Below, one piece after another: positions 9,853-17,819 of a stretch of DNA of 64,000 bases. The notes beneath the pieces are model-generated. The model searched no databases. It was not told where the DNA came from and saw nothing but the letters and a program-made list of their open reading frames with translations. Within the stretch, counting starts at the first letter, position 1; each line of letters begins with the position of its first letter. Origin of the DNA: Staphylococcus sp. IVB6240 (GTDB lineage Bacteria; Bacillota; Bacilli; Staphylococcales; Staphylococcaceae); assembly GCF_025558425.1 (NCBI RefSeq), contig NZ_CP094718.1, forward strand, positions 1,612,001-1,676,000, read 5' to 3'. The position numbers and the translations under genes are program-made.

Positions 9853-10848
9853 CTACAAACCTTTTCGATTAAATAAGAAATACACAACACCTGCAAATAC
9901 GATACCTAACGAACCAAAAATGAGCCAACCAAATGGATGTGTCTCTGCTTCGTTATTGTCGATATCGTCTCCTTTATCATCACGTACATCATGAAATGTC
10001 TGCTTTTGCTCAATTTGTTGCTCTTTATCTTCATGTTGACGCGATGCAATAGGCTTCTTATTGTTGCTTTTCAAATCAGGCATGCTCCCAATTTCTTCTG
10101 TAATTAAGCCAAGTACTTGTTTATCAAGATTCTTGTAATAATCTTTTATCGCTAACGGACGAAAGGCTTGATATCGAAAATAATCCGAATCTTGCTGTAT
10201 ACGATTGAGAAATTCATTATCTTTAAACGTCACTTTCTGTTCTAATGACTGAATAGACGCTTGATTCACAGTCCCTTTCGTAGTGATCTGTTCAAATCGT
10301 TCCATCGCAAGTGGATTGTATTTAAAACTAGTATGCAAATGAGCGGCAGCCGGTGAAGATAACAATGCTGCATTGTCATGGACCTGTTGTATATTTTGAC
10401 GCTGTGCTGATGGTTGATATGACGGGTTACCTTGTGATGACTGCCCAGATGATGATTGATCTGTTACATCTTCATCTGTTGGATCTTCCATTTCTTCTTG
10501 ACCTTCTTCTGTAATGATAGCTGAGTCAGGTTTGGTCTCAACAGAAGGTGGCTCTTCATAGCCATCTTCTTCTTTAACCACTGGTGGATCTGATGGTTCC
10601 TCATTCTTCTGATCTTCTTGCCTTGGTGTTTCTGTCATATCAGTATCAGGTGTTTCGACTGCTTCTCCAGTATCAATCTCTGGCTCATCTGGCGCTGTTT
10701 TTGGCTGATCTATATTAGTTTCAGTAGTTTCATCAGTTTGTGGTTCACTCACTTCATTCACTTCTTCAGCATAGGCTTGTGATGCACCCATTATCATGAT
10801 TGACGTCAAACTGGCTAACATATATTTTTTTAAAAAGTGTTGGGACAT
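9853..10848 (-). CDS. sdrH: SdrH-like membrane-anchored surface protein
   Basis: 331 residues. Signal peptide at 1-27 ending SQAYAEE; residues 28-130 are a low-complexity, acidic Glu/Thr/Pro/Asp stretch; then Ser/Gln-rich (SSSGQSSQGNPSYQ); a folded-looking region at 165-250 (FKYNPLAMERFEQI...IKDYYKNLDKQVLGLI); a charged linker; and a C-terminal membrane helix WLIFGSLGIVFAGVVYFLF followed by NRKGL. There is no LPXTG sorting signal. The position between mroQ and agr, the signal peptide, acidic repeats and C-terminal anchor match S. aureus SdrH. The acidic region lacks the Ser-Asp dipeptides that give that family its name, so it has diverged. Confidence 0.8.
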   Translation of the reverse strand: MSQHFLKKYMLASLTSIMIMGASQAYAEEVNEVSEPQTDETTETNIDQPKTAPDEPEIDTGEAVETPDTDMTETPRQEDQKNEEPSDPPVVKEEDGYEEPPSVETKPDSAIITEEGQEEMEDPTDEDVTDQSSSGQSSQGNPSYQPSAQRQNIQQVHDNAALLSSPAAAHLHTSFKYNPLAMERFEQITTKGTVNQASIQSLEQKVTFKDNEFLNRIQQDSDYFRYQAFRPLAIKDYYKNLDKQVLGLITEEIGSMPDLKSNNKKPIASRQHEDKEQQIEQKQTFHDVRDDKGDDIDNNEAETHPFGWLIFGSLGIVFAGVVYFLFNRKGL

Positions 10849-11123
10849 CTATAACCATCCTTTCAAAATAGATAAAATGATAAAACCATAAGAAATAAGG
10901 TATCTGATATGATTTTTAACATTCCGCTTCTATAGTTCAACGATCAACGTTTCTAACAATTAAGTTTGTTATCATCGTTTACTTTCAATTTACCTATCAC
11001 ATTATAAGTGTTTTCCAATGTAATTACTACTACTTCTTAAGATCACATGTATTTCATTCACTTTGATAATTGTCGGATTATTTAGTAAACTTTATTTATA
11101 ACTTTCCGACAAGGAGTGTTTTG

Positions 11124-11921
11124 ATGAAGATACAATTATTACAATTTAATATAACACCTGGTGATATTACGGCAAATGAAAAAAAGATAACAGATCTCTT
11201 TGGGCATGCTATCGATTCTGATACAGATGTGGTTGTATTACCAGAGATGTGGAACAATGGTTATGCATTAACAGAACTTCAACAAAAAGCGGACCAATCA
11301 TTATCACGTACAAAACCTTTTTTACAACAACTTGCAACACAATATGATGTAGACATTGTAGCAGGCTCTGTGTCCAATCATGAAGTAGATGATCTTTATA
11401 ATACTGCCCTCACAGTCAGTCGTACAGGTGACATACTCTATCAATACAATAAAATTCATTTAGTACCTATGTTAGATGAACCTAAATATTTAACTGCTGG
11501 AGATCATGTGCCACATACTTTTAATCTATCAGACGGTACACCTGTCTCACAAATCATTTGTTATGACTTGCGTTTCCCAGAATTATCATGTTACCCTGCC
11601 GCAGAAGGTGCAAAAATAATTTTTTATGTTGCTCAATGGCCAGATGTTCGCTTAAATCATTGGCGTCAACTACTTCAGGCGCGTGCCATAGAAAATGATA
11701 TGTATGTGGTTGCAGTGAATAGTTGTGGTTCAGACGGCAAAACAACATACGCAGGTCATTCGATGGTCATCGATCCGAACGGTGTCATTATCGCAGAAAC
11801 ATCTGAAGAAGAAAAAGTTTGTACCGTTAACCTAGACCTATCAACAGTCGATGCACAACGTCAGGCTATTCCAGTTTTTGATAATATGCGCCCGGATGTT
11901 TACCGTTATGCTAAAAAATAA
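11124..11921 (+). CDS. Carbon-nitrogen hydrolase (nitrilase superfamily)
   Basis: 265 residues from ATG 11124 (AAGGAGTG 7 bp before); an in-frame start at 11070 adds 18 residues of intergenic-looking sequence. The nitrilase triad is visible: Glu in VVVLPEMWNNGYAL, Lys in YNKIHLVPM, Cys in SQIICYDLRFPEL. Further conserved segments are QWPDVRLNHWRQLLQARAIEN and GHSMVIDPNG. It resembles omega-amidase/NIT2-type or YafV-type amidases that remove 2-oxoglutaramate or 2-oxosuccinamate; the substrate is not proven. The same gene flanks RNAIII in S. aureus. It converges with RNAIII. Confidence 0.9.
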   Translation: MKIQLLQFNITPGDITANEKKITDLFGHAIDSDTDVVVLPEMWNNGYALTELQQKADQSLSRTKPFLQQLATQYDVDIVAGSVSNHEVDDLYNTALTVSRTGDILYQYNKIHLVPMLDEPKYLTAGDHVPHTFNLSDGTPVSQIICYDLRFPELSCYPAAEGAKIIFYVAQWPDVRLNHWRQLLQARAIENDMYVVAVNSCGSDGKTTYAGHSMVIDPNGVIIAETSEEEKVCTVNLDLSTVDAQRQAIPVFDNMRPDVYRYAKK

Positions 11922-11937
11922 ATATTCGCACCATAAC

Positions 11938-12340
11938 AAAGCAGACAAGTTTGGGAGAGACTTGTATGCTTTATTTCGTATTAGGGAATGTAATACATTT
12001 CAAATATTACTATTATCTTTATGTTATGGTTGGGAATTATGAACAATATTAATACCTTGCTGCTTAAGATGCTTCTAATTAAATATGAAACTTGGGAATT
12101 TCATATTTAATACTTTCTAATCATTGTCTGAAAAAACGGGACTACTTCGTAAATTTTTGTACTGTGTTAGCAATAAGTTTTACAAATTCAACGATTGTAC
12201 CTAAGATATCTGCTACCATTATTGCCACCTCCTACTCACAAAATATTACAAATCAACTTTCTACCTTCATGTGTACACTGAGCGAAGAATACAACATTAG
12301 GGTGAATCAGCTTCAGTCACGATTCAAGATTATGTATTGA
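11938..12340 (-). ncRNA. RNAIII: RNAIII, effector RNA of agr (ends approximate)
   Basis: Minus-strand region divergent from agrB and enclosing the delta-haemolysin gene. Three hairpins expose C-rich anti-Shine-Dalgarno loops on the minus strand: the 3' terminator hairpin (11938-11972) with loop CTCTCCCAA, a hairpin at 12022-12044 with ATTCCCAACC, and a 12-bp stem at 12079-12110 with loop TTCCCAAG. UCCC/UUCCC loops are the hallmark of RNAIII domains that block target mRNAs. The 3' end is set by the terminal hairpin AAAGCA...TGCTTT; the 5' end is estimated from the S. aureus layout. Expression is expected from AgrA-driven P3. Confidence 0.88.
12142..12219 (-). CDS. hld: Delta-haemolysin (25 aa)
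   Basis: Short gene: ATG at 12219 with GGAGGTGG 7 bp upstream, stop TAG at 12144-12142. Product begins MVADILGTIVEFVKLIANTV and ends QKFTK. It is an unprocessed amphipathic helix of the delta-toxin family, with the conserved DI-x-x-TI, FVK-I and KFTK positions, acting on host membranes. It is encoded inside RNAIII as in other staphylococci. The middle differs from S. aureus (GTIVEFVKLIANT rather than STIGDLVKWIIDT). Confidence 0.93.
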   Translation of the reverse strand: MVADILGTIVEFVKLIANTVQKFTK

Positions 12341-12421
12341 ATGACTAAAGTGATGTTGCTTATATTACAACATGCTTTTTCCAATTTGTGTGCATTATTG
12401 CGTAGATGGCTGATATAGGTG

Positions 12422-12430
12422 CTTATCTGT
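12422..12430 (-). promoter_or_regulatory. Probable AgrA box of P3 (RNAIII promoter)
   Basis: On the minus strand ACAGATAAG, one mismatch from the AgrA half-site ACAGTTAAG; a weaker ACATATAAAG lies one further double turn upstream (around 12437-12446). The core promoter is not clear-cut. Confidence 0.55.
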
Positions 12431-12471
12431 TCTCTTTATATGTTAAAATAAGCTTATCATAGCAAATATTG

Positions 12472-12538
12472 ACAGTTAGGCATTAAAACACAACAGTTAG
12501 GCAAAAAACGACTTTCGTGAAACGTTATCATCTATAAT
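12472..12538 (+). promoter_or_regulatory. agr P2 promoter with two AgrA boxes
   Basis: Direct repeats ACAGTTAGG at 12472-12480 and 12493-12501, exactly 21 bp apart (two helical turns), are the AgrA site. TATAAT at 12533-12538 is the -10. No good -35, as expected for an activator-dependent promoter. Confidence 0.9.
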
Positions 12539-12559
12539 ATGAAACAAGGAGGAAAGCCC

Positions 12560-13126
12560 TTGCAAATCATTGATAATGGTATTGAGACATTAGCTCGAAA
12601 AATACAAAAACATCAAAACTTAGACCACATCGACTTTTTAAAATTACGACTCGGCATTCAAATTGTCGCCATCAACTTTTTCAAAGCGATTGTAACGTAT
12701 GGTCTTGCTCTCCTCTTAAACACTGTTTTATACACACTAACTGTTCACGTAAGTTATATTCTTGTACGCCGTTTTTCACATGGTGCACATGCAAAGTCTT
12801 CGCTGATGTGCCATATCCAAAACATGATATTATTTGTACTGGTGCCGTTAGCTATCGTACACTTCATGATCCCTTTCTGGTTTATGTTTGTTTTAGCACT
12901 CATAGGCTGGATCATTGTGATCATATATGCACCTGCTGCCACTAAAAAACAACCCATTAAAGCGTCTCGACGTCATGGACTAAAAGTGAAAGCAGTCATT
13001 GTTACAACGATAGTCCTCATCATTGCCCTTGTCGTTCCAGCACCATACCAACAATTAATATGTTTTGGCGTTGCACTACAAGCAAGCACATTACTACCTA
13101 TATTTTTCCCTAAGGAGGCAAATTGA
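12560..13126 (+). CDS. agrB: AgrB, membrane endopeptidase for AIP
   Basis: 188 residues if started at TTG 12560, placed 8 bp after AAGGAGG. The first in-frame ATG at 12539 directly abuts the P2 -10 box (12533-12538), so transcripts would start downstream of it; TTG is therefore preferred. The result is close to the usual 189 residues. AgrB cleaves the AgrD C-terminus and forms the AIP thiolactone. Catalytic His in RRFSHGAHAKSS and Cys in LMCHIQN are present, with about six membrane segments and the conserved IIYAPAATKKQPI. First gene of agrBDCA; 2 bp before agrD. Confidence 0.95.
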   Translation: MQIIDNGIETLARKIQKHQNLDHIDFLKLRLGIQIVAINFFKAIVTYGLALLLNTVLYTLTVHVSYILVRRFSHGAHAKSSLMCHIQNMILFVLVPLAIVHFMIPFWFMFVLALIGWIIVIIYAPAATKKQPIKASRRHGLKVKAVIVTTIVLIIALVVPAPYQQLICFGVALQASTLLPIFFPKEAN

Positions 13127-13128
13127 TC

Positions 13129-13266
13129 ATGAATATTTTAGATGCAATCATCAGTTTCTTCACGAATATCTTTAAAGCAATTGGTAATTTCGGATGGATT
13201 AATACTTGTACATGTTTCTTTGACGAACCAGAAATTCCACGTGAACTATTAGAACTCGATAAATAA
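13129..13266 (+). CDS. agrD: AgrD, AIP pheromone precursor (45 aa)
   Basis: Too short for routine calling. ATG 13129, 2 bp after the agrB stop, with AAGGAGG 11 bp before. N-terminal amphipathic leader (MNILDAIISFFTNIFKAIG), AIP region GWINTCTCFF, then the acidic AgrB recognition tail DEPEIPRELLELDK. By analogy AgrB cuts after the second Phe and Cys27 closes a five-residue thiolactone C-T-C-F-F. The N-terminal cut is uncertain. A second Cys (29) inside the ring is unusual. Confidence 0.95.
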   Translation: MNILDAIISFFTNIFKAIGNFGWINTCTCFFDEPEIPRELLELDK

Positions 13267-13303
13267 TATTATCCTAAACTAGAAAGTGTGTATAAAATTG
13301 GAA

Positions 13304-14596
13304 ATGATTCGTATTGTCATCATAACAGTCGTTCAAGTTTTAGTTTTATTTTCAGTTACGCATTTAATTTTAATTGATAAACCAAAATACACACGAAGGG
13401 ATTACCTCTCTATGCTGATAGGGATTGTAGTCCCTTCTACTGTTTTATTTATATTCTTTGGAAAAATAACCTTGTTTTATTTAATATTAAGTTTCTTTAT
13501 ATTCTTTTTTAAAAAGCAAAAAATGATTGGTATTATCAGTGTCATAATGGGCGCATTAATTCTCATACTCAGTGACTTCCTATCCTTATTATTGTACGAA
13601 TATCTCACCACACATCATTATCCTATTTACCTTAGAGATGTATTGTATTTGGTGACATTTGTAGGTTGCGCTATTGTATTTGCGTTATTATTTCAATATC
13701 TCATGCGCTTTTTAAAGGTTTCATGGCTCTATGTGAATAAGCTATATCTTGTACTCCTTGCAGTCACTTTGACGGTGTTTTTCATTTTGATTGATCTCTC
13801 AACACCTGCCAAAGTCCGCTCGATAGAAGATATGAAAACGATCGCAGTAGTCATTATTGTTTATTTCATCACTTTCGCTATTCTCGTGATTATGATTTCA
13901 ATTACCGCTTCAAGAGAATTAACGTATCGCCGTAACAAGCAAGAAATTGAAGATTATTATAAATATACGTTACAAATTGAAGAAATTAACAATCATATGC
14001 GCAAGTTTCGTCATGATTATATCAACATGTTATCGACGATGTCGGAGTATTTACGAGAGGATGATCTAGAAGGGCTTAAAGCTTATTATGAAAAGCATAT
14101 TCACCCTATTAAAGATCACTTTGAACATAATGCGCTCAAGTTGAATGGGGTGGAAAAGCTAAAAGTCCGAGAAATTAAAGGCATGATGACGACTAAAATT
14201 ATTGAAGCACAAGAACATCATATTAATATTAGTGTTGAAGTGGCAGATGAGATTACCGACATTAATATGCCTATTATCGACCTAAGTCGTGTGCTCGGTA
14301 TTATTATGGATAATGCAATTGAAGCATCATTATCCGTAGAAGATCCTATGATTCAAATCGCATTTATTCAGACTGACGTTTCTGTACTTATTATCATTAT
14401 GAACAAAGCACCAGAAAATCTTCCAAAGTTACATACATTGTTTAAAGAAGGATTCTCAACAAAAGGATCCAATCGTGGACTTGGATTATCAACTTTAAAA
14501 GAAATCACTGATAGCACAGACAATGTGTTACTTGATACGAAGATTGATAACCAATACTTTATACAAAAACTAGAGATTTTGAATGATATGCCATAG
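13304..14596 (+). CDS. agrC: AgrC, AIP receptor histidine kinase
   Basis: 430 residues from ATG 13304, the usual AgrC length; GTG 13286 is an alternative start, and neither has a strong ribosome site. Six or seven membrane helices occupy residues 1-200 and form the AIP sensor. The cytoplasmic part has the H-box MRKFRHDYINML (phospho-acceptor His), then the HPK10-type ATPase with N-box LGIIMDNAIEAS and G-box GFSTKGSNRGLGLSTL. Binding of cognate AIP drives phosphotransfer to AgrA. 37 bp after agrD and 11 bp before agrA. Confidence 0.96.
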   Translation: MIRIVIITVVQVLVLFSVTHLILIDKPKYTRRDYLSMLIGIVVPSTVLFIFFGKITLFYLILSFFIFFFKKQKMIGIISVIMGALILILSDFLSLLLYEYLTTHHYPIYLRDVLYLVTFVGCAIVFALLFQYLMRFLKVSWLYVNKLYLVLLAVTLTVFFILIDLSTPAKVRSIEDMKTIAVVIIVYFITFAILVIMISITASRELTYRRNKQEIEDYYKYTLQIEEINNHMRKFRHDYINMLSTMSEYLREDDLEGLKAYYEKHIHPIKDHFEHNALKLNGVEKLKVREIKGMMTTKIIEAQEHHINISVEVADEITDINMPIIDLSRVLGIIMDNAIEASLSVEDPMIQIAFIQTDVSVLIIIMNKAPENLPKLHTLFKEGFSTKGSNRGLGLSTLKEITDSTDNVLLDTKIDNQYFIQKLEILNDMP

Positions 14597-14607
14597 GAGG
14601 GTTCTAT

Positions 14608-15324
14608 ATGAAAATATTCATTTGCGAAGATGATCCGAAACAACGCGCGCGAATGGAAGAGATCATCAATACGTATATTATGATTGAGGAAAAGCCGATG
14701 GAAATTGCGCTTTCAACGGATGATCCTTATGAATTGATTAACGCCTCCAAGCATTCAACGGATGTTGGCTGTTACTTTTTAGATATTCAATTGGAATCAG
14801 ATATCAATGGTATTAAAGTGGGTAGTGAGATTCGAAAGCATGATCCAATTGGCAATATCGTCTATGTAACGAGTCATAGCGAATTAACCTATTTAACATT
14901 TGTCTATAAAGTTGCAGCGATGGATTTTATTTTTAAGGACGATCCTGATCAGCTGAAGAAACGCGTTATCGATTGTTTAGAAACTGCACTGGATCGCCTT
15001 AATTTGCTCACTAAGGAAGAGACAGTTGAAACGATTGAATTGAAGCGTGGAAGTGGTTCAGAATATGTTCATTATGATGATGTCATGTTCTTTGAGTCTT
15101 CACCTAAATCACATCGTGTGATCGCCCACTTAGACAATCGACAAGTAGAGTTTTACGGCAAGCTTAAAGAATTATCACAAGTGGATCAACGATTCTTCCG
15201 CTGTCATAATAGTTTCGTACTAAACCGTCATAACATTTCTAACGTTGAACCGAAAGAACGGGTCGTCCACTTTAAAAATGGAGAATTTTGTTACGCATCT
15301 GTGCGTAATATTAAAAAAATCTAA
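14608..15324 (+). CDS. agrA: AgrA, LytTR-family response regulator
   Basis: 238 residues, same as S. aureus AgrA. The receiver domain (1-125) has acidic pocket ICEDD, phospho-acceptor Asp in YFLDIQLE, and Lys in MDFIFKDD. The LytTR DNA-binding domain (about 140-238) has VMFFESSPKSHRV, FFRCHNSFVLNRHNI with the redox-sensitive Cys and a DNA-contact Asn/Arg, ending YASVRNIKKI. It binds the ACAGTTAGG repeats at P2 and the related P3 sites. Shine-Dalgarno AGGAGGG. Last gene of the operon, followed by a strong terminator. Confidence 0.98.
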   Translation: MKIFICEDDPKQRARMEEIINTYIMIEEKPMEIALSTDDPYELINASKHSTDVGCYFLDIQLESDINGIKVGSEIRKHDPIGNIVYVTSHSELTYLTFVYKVAAMDFIFKDDPDQLKKRVIDCLETALDRLNLLTKEETVETIELKRGSGSEYVHYDDVMFFESSPKSHRVIAHLDNRQVEFYGKLKELSQVDQRFFRCHNSFVLNRHNISNVEPKERVVHFKNGEFCYASVRNIKKI

Positions 15325-15327
15325 GTT

Positions 15328-15362
15328 AAAAGACCTAAAGCCATTCAGGCTTTAGGTCTTTT
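15328..15362. terminator. Bidirectional terminator agrA / scrK
   Basis: Perfect 15-bp stem AAAAGACCTAAAGCC with GGCTTTAGGTCTTTT, loop ATTCA, serving the convergent agr and scr operons. Confidence 0.95.
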
Positions 15363-15370
15363 ATCATATA

Positions 15371-16318
15371 TTATAATTCTTCTCGTGTTGGAAGACTTGA
15401 TAAGGCACCATATTTTTGAACAACATGGCCGGCAACTTGATTTGCGAATGTTAAAATTTGTTCACCATGTGCTTGAAGCATCTCTATTGGTTTGTCTACA
15501 GATGTCATTAATTCTGCGATCACTGCACCGATAAATGCATCGCCCGCACCTGTTGTGTCTACCACTTCGATTGGGTTTGGACGTGATGTGAAAGTGGCAC
15601 CATCTTTAAAGATAAGTGACGCACCTTCCCCACCTTGTGTGTAGATGACTGCTTCAACTTGCCCTTGGAATAATGATTGTAAGGCACGTTCCTCATCTTC
15701 AATTTGTGTAATAAATGTCAGCTCTTCATCTGAAATTTTTACGATATGTGCGCGCGGGATAAATGATTGAATCGTCTGTTGATAAGCTTGATGATCATCC
15801 CATAAAGGCAGACGAACATTTGGATCAAAAACAACGGTCGCACCAACATCATGTGCTTTTTCCAACAATGCTTCATGTGCATCTCTCATTGGACTTTCTA
15901 CTAATGCGACAGAACAAAAATGAATCATATCTTCATCTTTTAAAGGAATGTCTGCAATATTGTCTGCTGAATATAACATATCTGCACTTGGTTTACGGTA
16001 AAATGAAAAATCTCGTTCTCCACTTGCTGTTAAGCTCACAAATGCCAATGCTGTATTAGCCTCTGAAGTACGTGAAATCCACTGTGTCCCAACATGTAAC
16101 TCTTCTAGTGTTTTCACAATACGATCCCCAAATGCATCTTGCCCAAGTTGTGTAATCAATTGACTGTTTCCCGCTAACTTTTGTACTGCAGCAGCAACGT
16201 TACATGGCGCACCGCCGACTTGTGGCATAAAGCCATTCACATCTTTCAATAATTGATCGCGTTCAGTTGGAATAAAATCAATTAATGCTTCGCCAATTGC
16301 ATAAAATGCTTTACTCAT
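15371..16318 (-). CDS. scrK: Fructokinase (PfkB family)
   Basis: 315 residues from ATG 16318, which overlaps the scrB stop (ATGAGTAA), indicating coupled translation; a longer frame from 16342 is unlikely. PfkB ribokinase-like sugar kinase: N-terminal GGAPCNVAAAVQKLAG substrate motif and the C-terminal DTTGAGDAFIGAV with catalytic Asp and anion hole. It phosphorylates the fructose released from sucrose-6-phosphate by ScrB. Last gene of scrRBK. Confidence 0.93.
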   Translation of the reverse strand: MSKAFYAIGEALIDFIPTERDQLLKDVNGFMPQVGGAPCNVAAAVQKLAGNSQLITQLGQDAFGDRIVKTLEELHVGTQWISRTSEANTALAFVSLTASGERDFSFYRKPSADMLYSADNIADIPLKDEDMIHFCSVALVESPMRDAHEALLEKAHDVGATVVFDPNVRLPLWDDHQAYQQTIQSFIPRAHIVKISDEELTFITQIEDEERALQSLFQGQVEAVIYTQGGEGASLIFKDGATFTSRPNPIEVVDTTGAGDAFIGAVIAELMTSVDKPIEMLQAHGEQILTFANQVAGHVVQKYGALSSLPTREEL

Positions 16319-17804
16319 GTTGTTGTGCCTCCTCGATGTCATATTTTGTCATTTTCAAATAAACTTGTCCTGAATCTGTAGCTACTTTAATTTTATTTGC
16401 TTGTTTTTTCGGGAAAATACGTGATGTTAAGACACGTTCTCCTTCATTACAGAATACTTCAATACTGGATGTATCGACAAAAATACGTAACTGCTGTAGT
16501 GGTGTCTCTAATTGTGTGCGTCGTACTGTTCCTTCAACTGGTGATGGAAGGTGTCCACTTTCCGTACGATCTAGCATAATCATTTGTGATGCTGTTTCAT
16601 AGCGAATCACGATGGCTTCTTGTTTATTGGCTCTTAAATGAAATTCAATGGCAGACGCATCATTATCTAATATTTCCACTACCAGTTCATAACGCTCTCC
16701 CTCATATGGGTGCAACTGTTTCAAGAATTTATTCGCATAGCCAAGTGCCGTTTCTCTATGACCACGTAATTTACGCAAGTGCATATGAGGTTTTTGTTTT
16801 AACTTCCCATCTTCAATCGTCAATGTTCTTGGTACAGTTAGGCAATGTGCCCAACCTTCCTCATCAGTTGGATAATCGGTATCTGGTAAGCCCATCCAGC
16901 CAATCATCACGCGACGGTCAACTTCATCTCTAAATGTTTGTGGCGCATAAAAATCAAAACCTTGATCCAACTCTACAAATTCACCATGTGTCATTTCAAG
17001 TGTTTCAAAATTTAATTCTCCAATGATGTAGCCACTTTGATAAATATTTTTATAACGATCGCCTTCTGGTTTAATCCCTTGAGGCGAAAATACCAATACA
17101 TCTTTTCCATTGATTTGGAAATAGTCAGGGCATTCCCACATATATCCAAAGTCTGTTAACGACGTCTGAATCTCACCTTTAAATGACCAAGGCCCTTCTG
17201 GACAATCCGCTTCATAGAGCACTGCACAACCTGTTTCATTCTCACGTTGTGCACCCATCAATGCATAGAGCGTCCCTTCTTTTGTAAACACTTTAGGGTC
17301 TCTAAAATGTTGTGTATAGCCTTCTGGTGGCGCTGGAATTGCAGGTGGCAAGATTTTTTCCACGTGTCCCGCTTCAGTAACTTTTGCGACGATTTGGGCG
17401 CTTTCTCTCTCCCATGTCTCTGTACGATGGTTGCCTGTATACATATAATACAGTGCCCCTTCAAATTCAAAAGCACTGCCACTATAAACACCATGGCTAT
17501 CATGCTTCGTATCTGGCTTTAATATTGTCGCATCATGACGATAATGTACAAGATCTGTACTCTTATACTGATCCCAATATTTCAAACCATGGACAGGCCC
17601 AAGCGGGAACCATTGATGTGACATATGATATTCACCATTAAAGTAAATCAGCCCATTCGGATCATTGAGTAGACCTGTTGATGGCTGAATATGAAAGGTT
17701 TGACGATATTGAGACTTTTGAACTGATTCTTTTAACGTTTCTAACTCTTCCGTCGTTGCATCTTCTACCTTGCGATAACGTGCTTCACGTGTCCATTCCT
17801 TCAT
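16311..17804 (-). CDS. scrB: Sucrose-6-phosphate hydrolase (GH32 invertase)
   Basis: 497 residues. GH32 signatures in order: the nucleophile motif LLNDPNGLIYFNGEYHM, FRDPKVF (transition-state Asp), and WECPDYFQI (acid/base Glu). A C-terminal beta-sandwich includes SSIEVFCNEGERV. It splits PTS-imported sucrose-6-phosphate to glucose-6-phosphate and fructose in the cytosol; there is no signal peptide. It lies 15 bp below scrR in the same transcript. No sucrose PTS permease is in the window, as in S. aureus where scrA is elsewhere. Confidence 0.96.
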   Translation of the reverse strand: MKEWTREARYRKVEDATTEELETLKESVQKSQYRQTFHIQPSTGLLNDPNGLIYFNGEYHMSHQWFPLGPVHGLKYWDQYKSTDLVHYRHDATILKPDTKHDSHGVYSGSAFEFEGALYYMYTGNHRTETWERESAQIVAKVTEAGHVEKILPPAIPAPPEGYTQHFRDPKVFTKEGTLYALMGAQRENETGCAVLYEADCPEGPWSFKGEIQTSLTDFGYMWECPDYFQINGKDVLVFSPQGIKPEGDRYKNIYQSGYIIGELNFETLEMTHGEFVELDQGFDFYAPQTFRDEVDRRVMIGWMGLPDTDYPTDEEGWAHCLTVPRTLTIEDGKLKQKPHMHLRKLRGHRETALGYANKFLKQLHPYEGERYELVVEILDNDASAIEFHLRANKQEAIVIRYETASQMIMLDRTESGHLPSPVEGTVRRTQLETPLQQLRIFVDTSSIEVFCNEGERVLTSRIFPKKQANKIKVATDSGQVYLKMTKYDIEEAQQHE

Positions 17805-17819
17805 TTTTCAATACTCCTT

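Noticed and set aside
9853..10848. SdrH-like protein as an LPXTG-anchored adhesin
   Set aside because: No LPXTG-type motif before the C-terminal membrane helix.
11851..12340. Plus-strand frames of 63 and 82 codons opposite RNAIII
   Set aside because: No ribosome sites; they run through RNAIII hairpins and antisense to hld.
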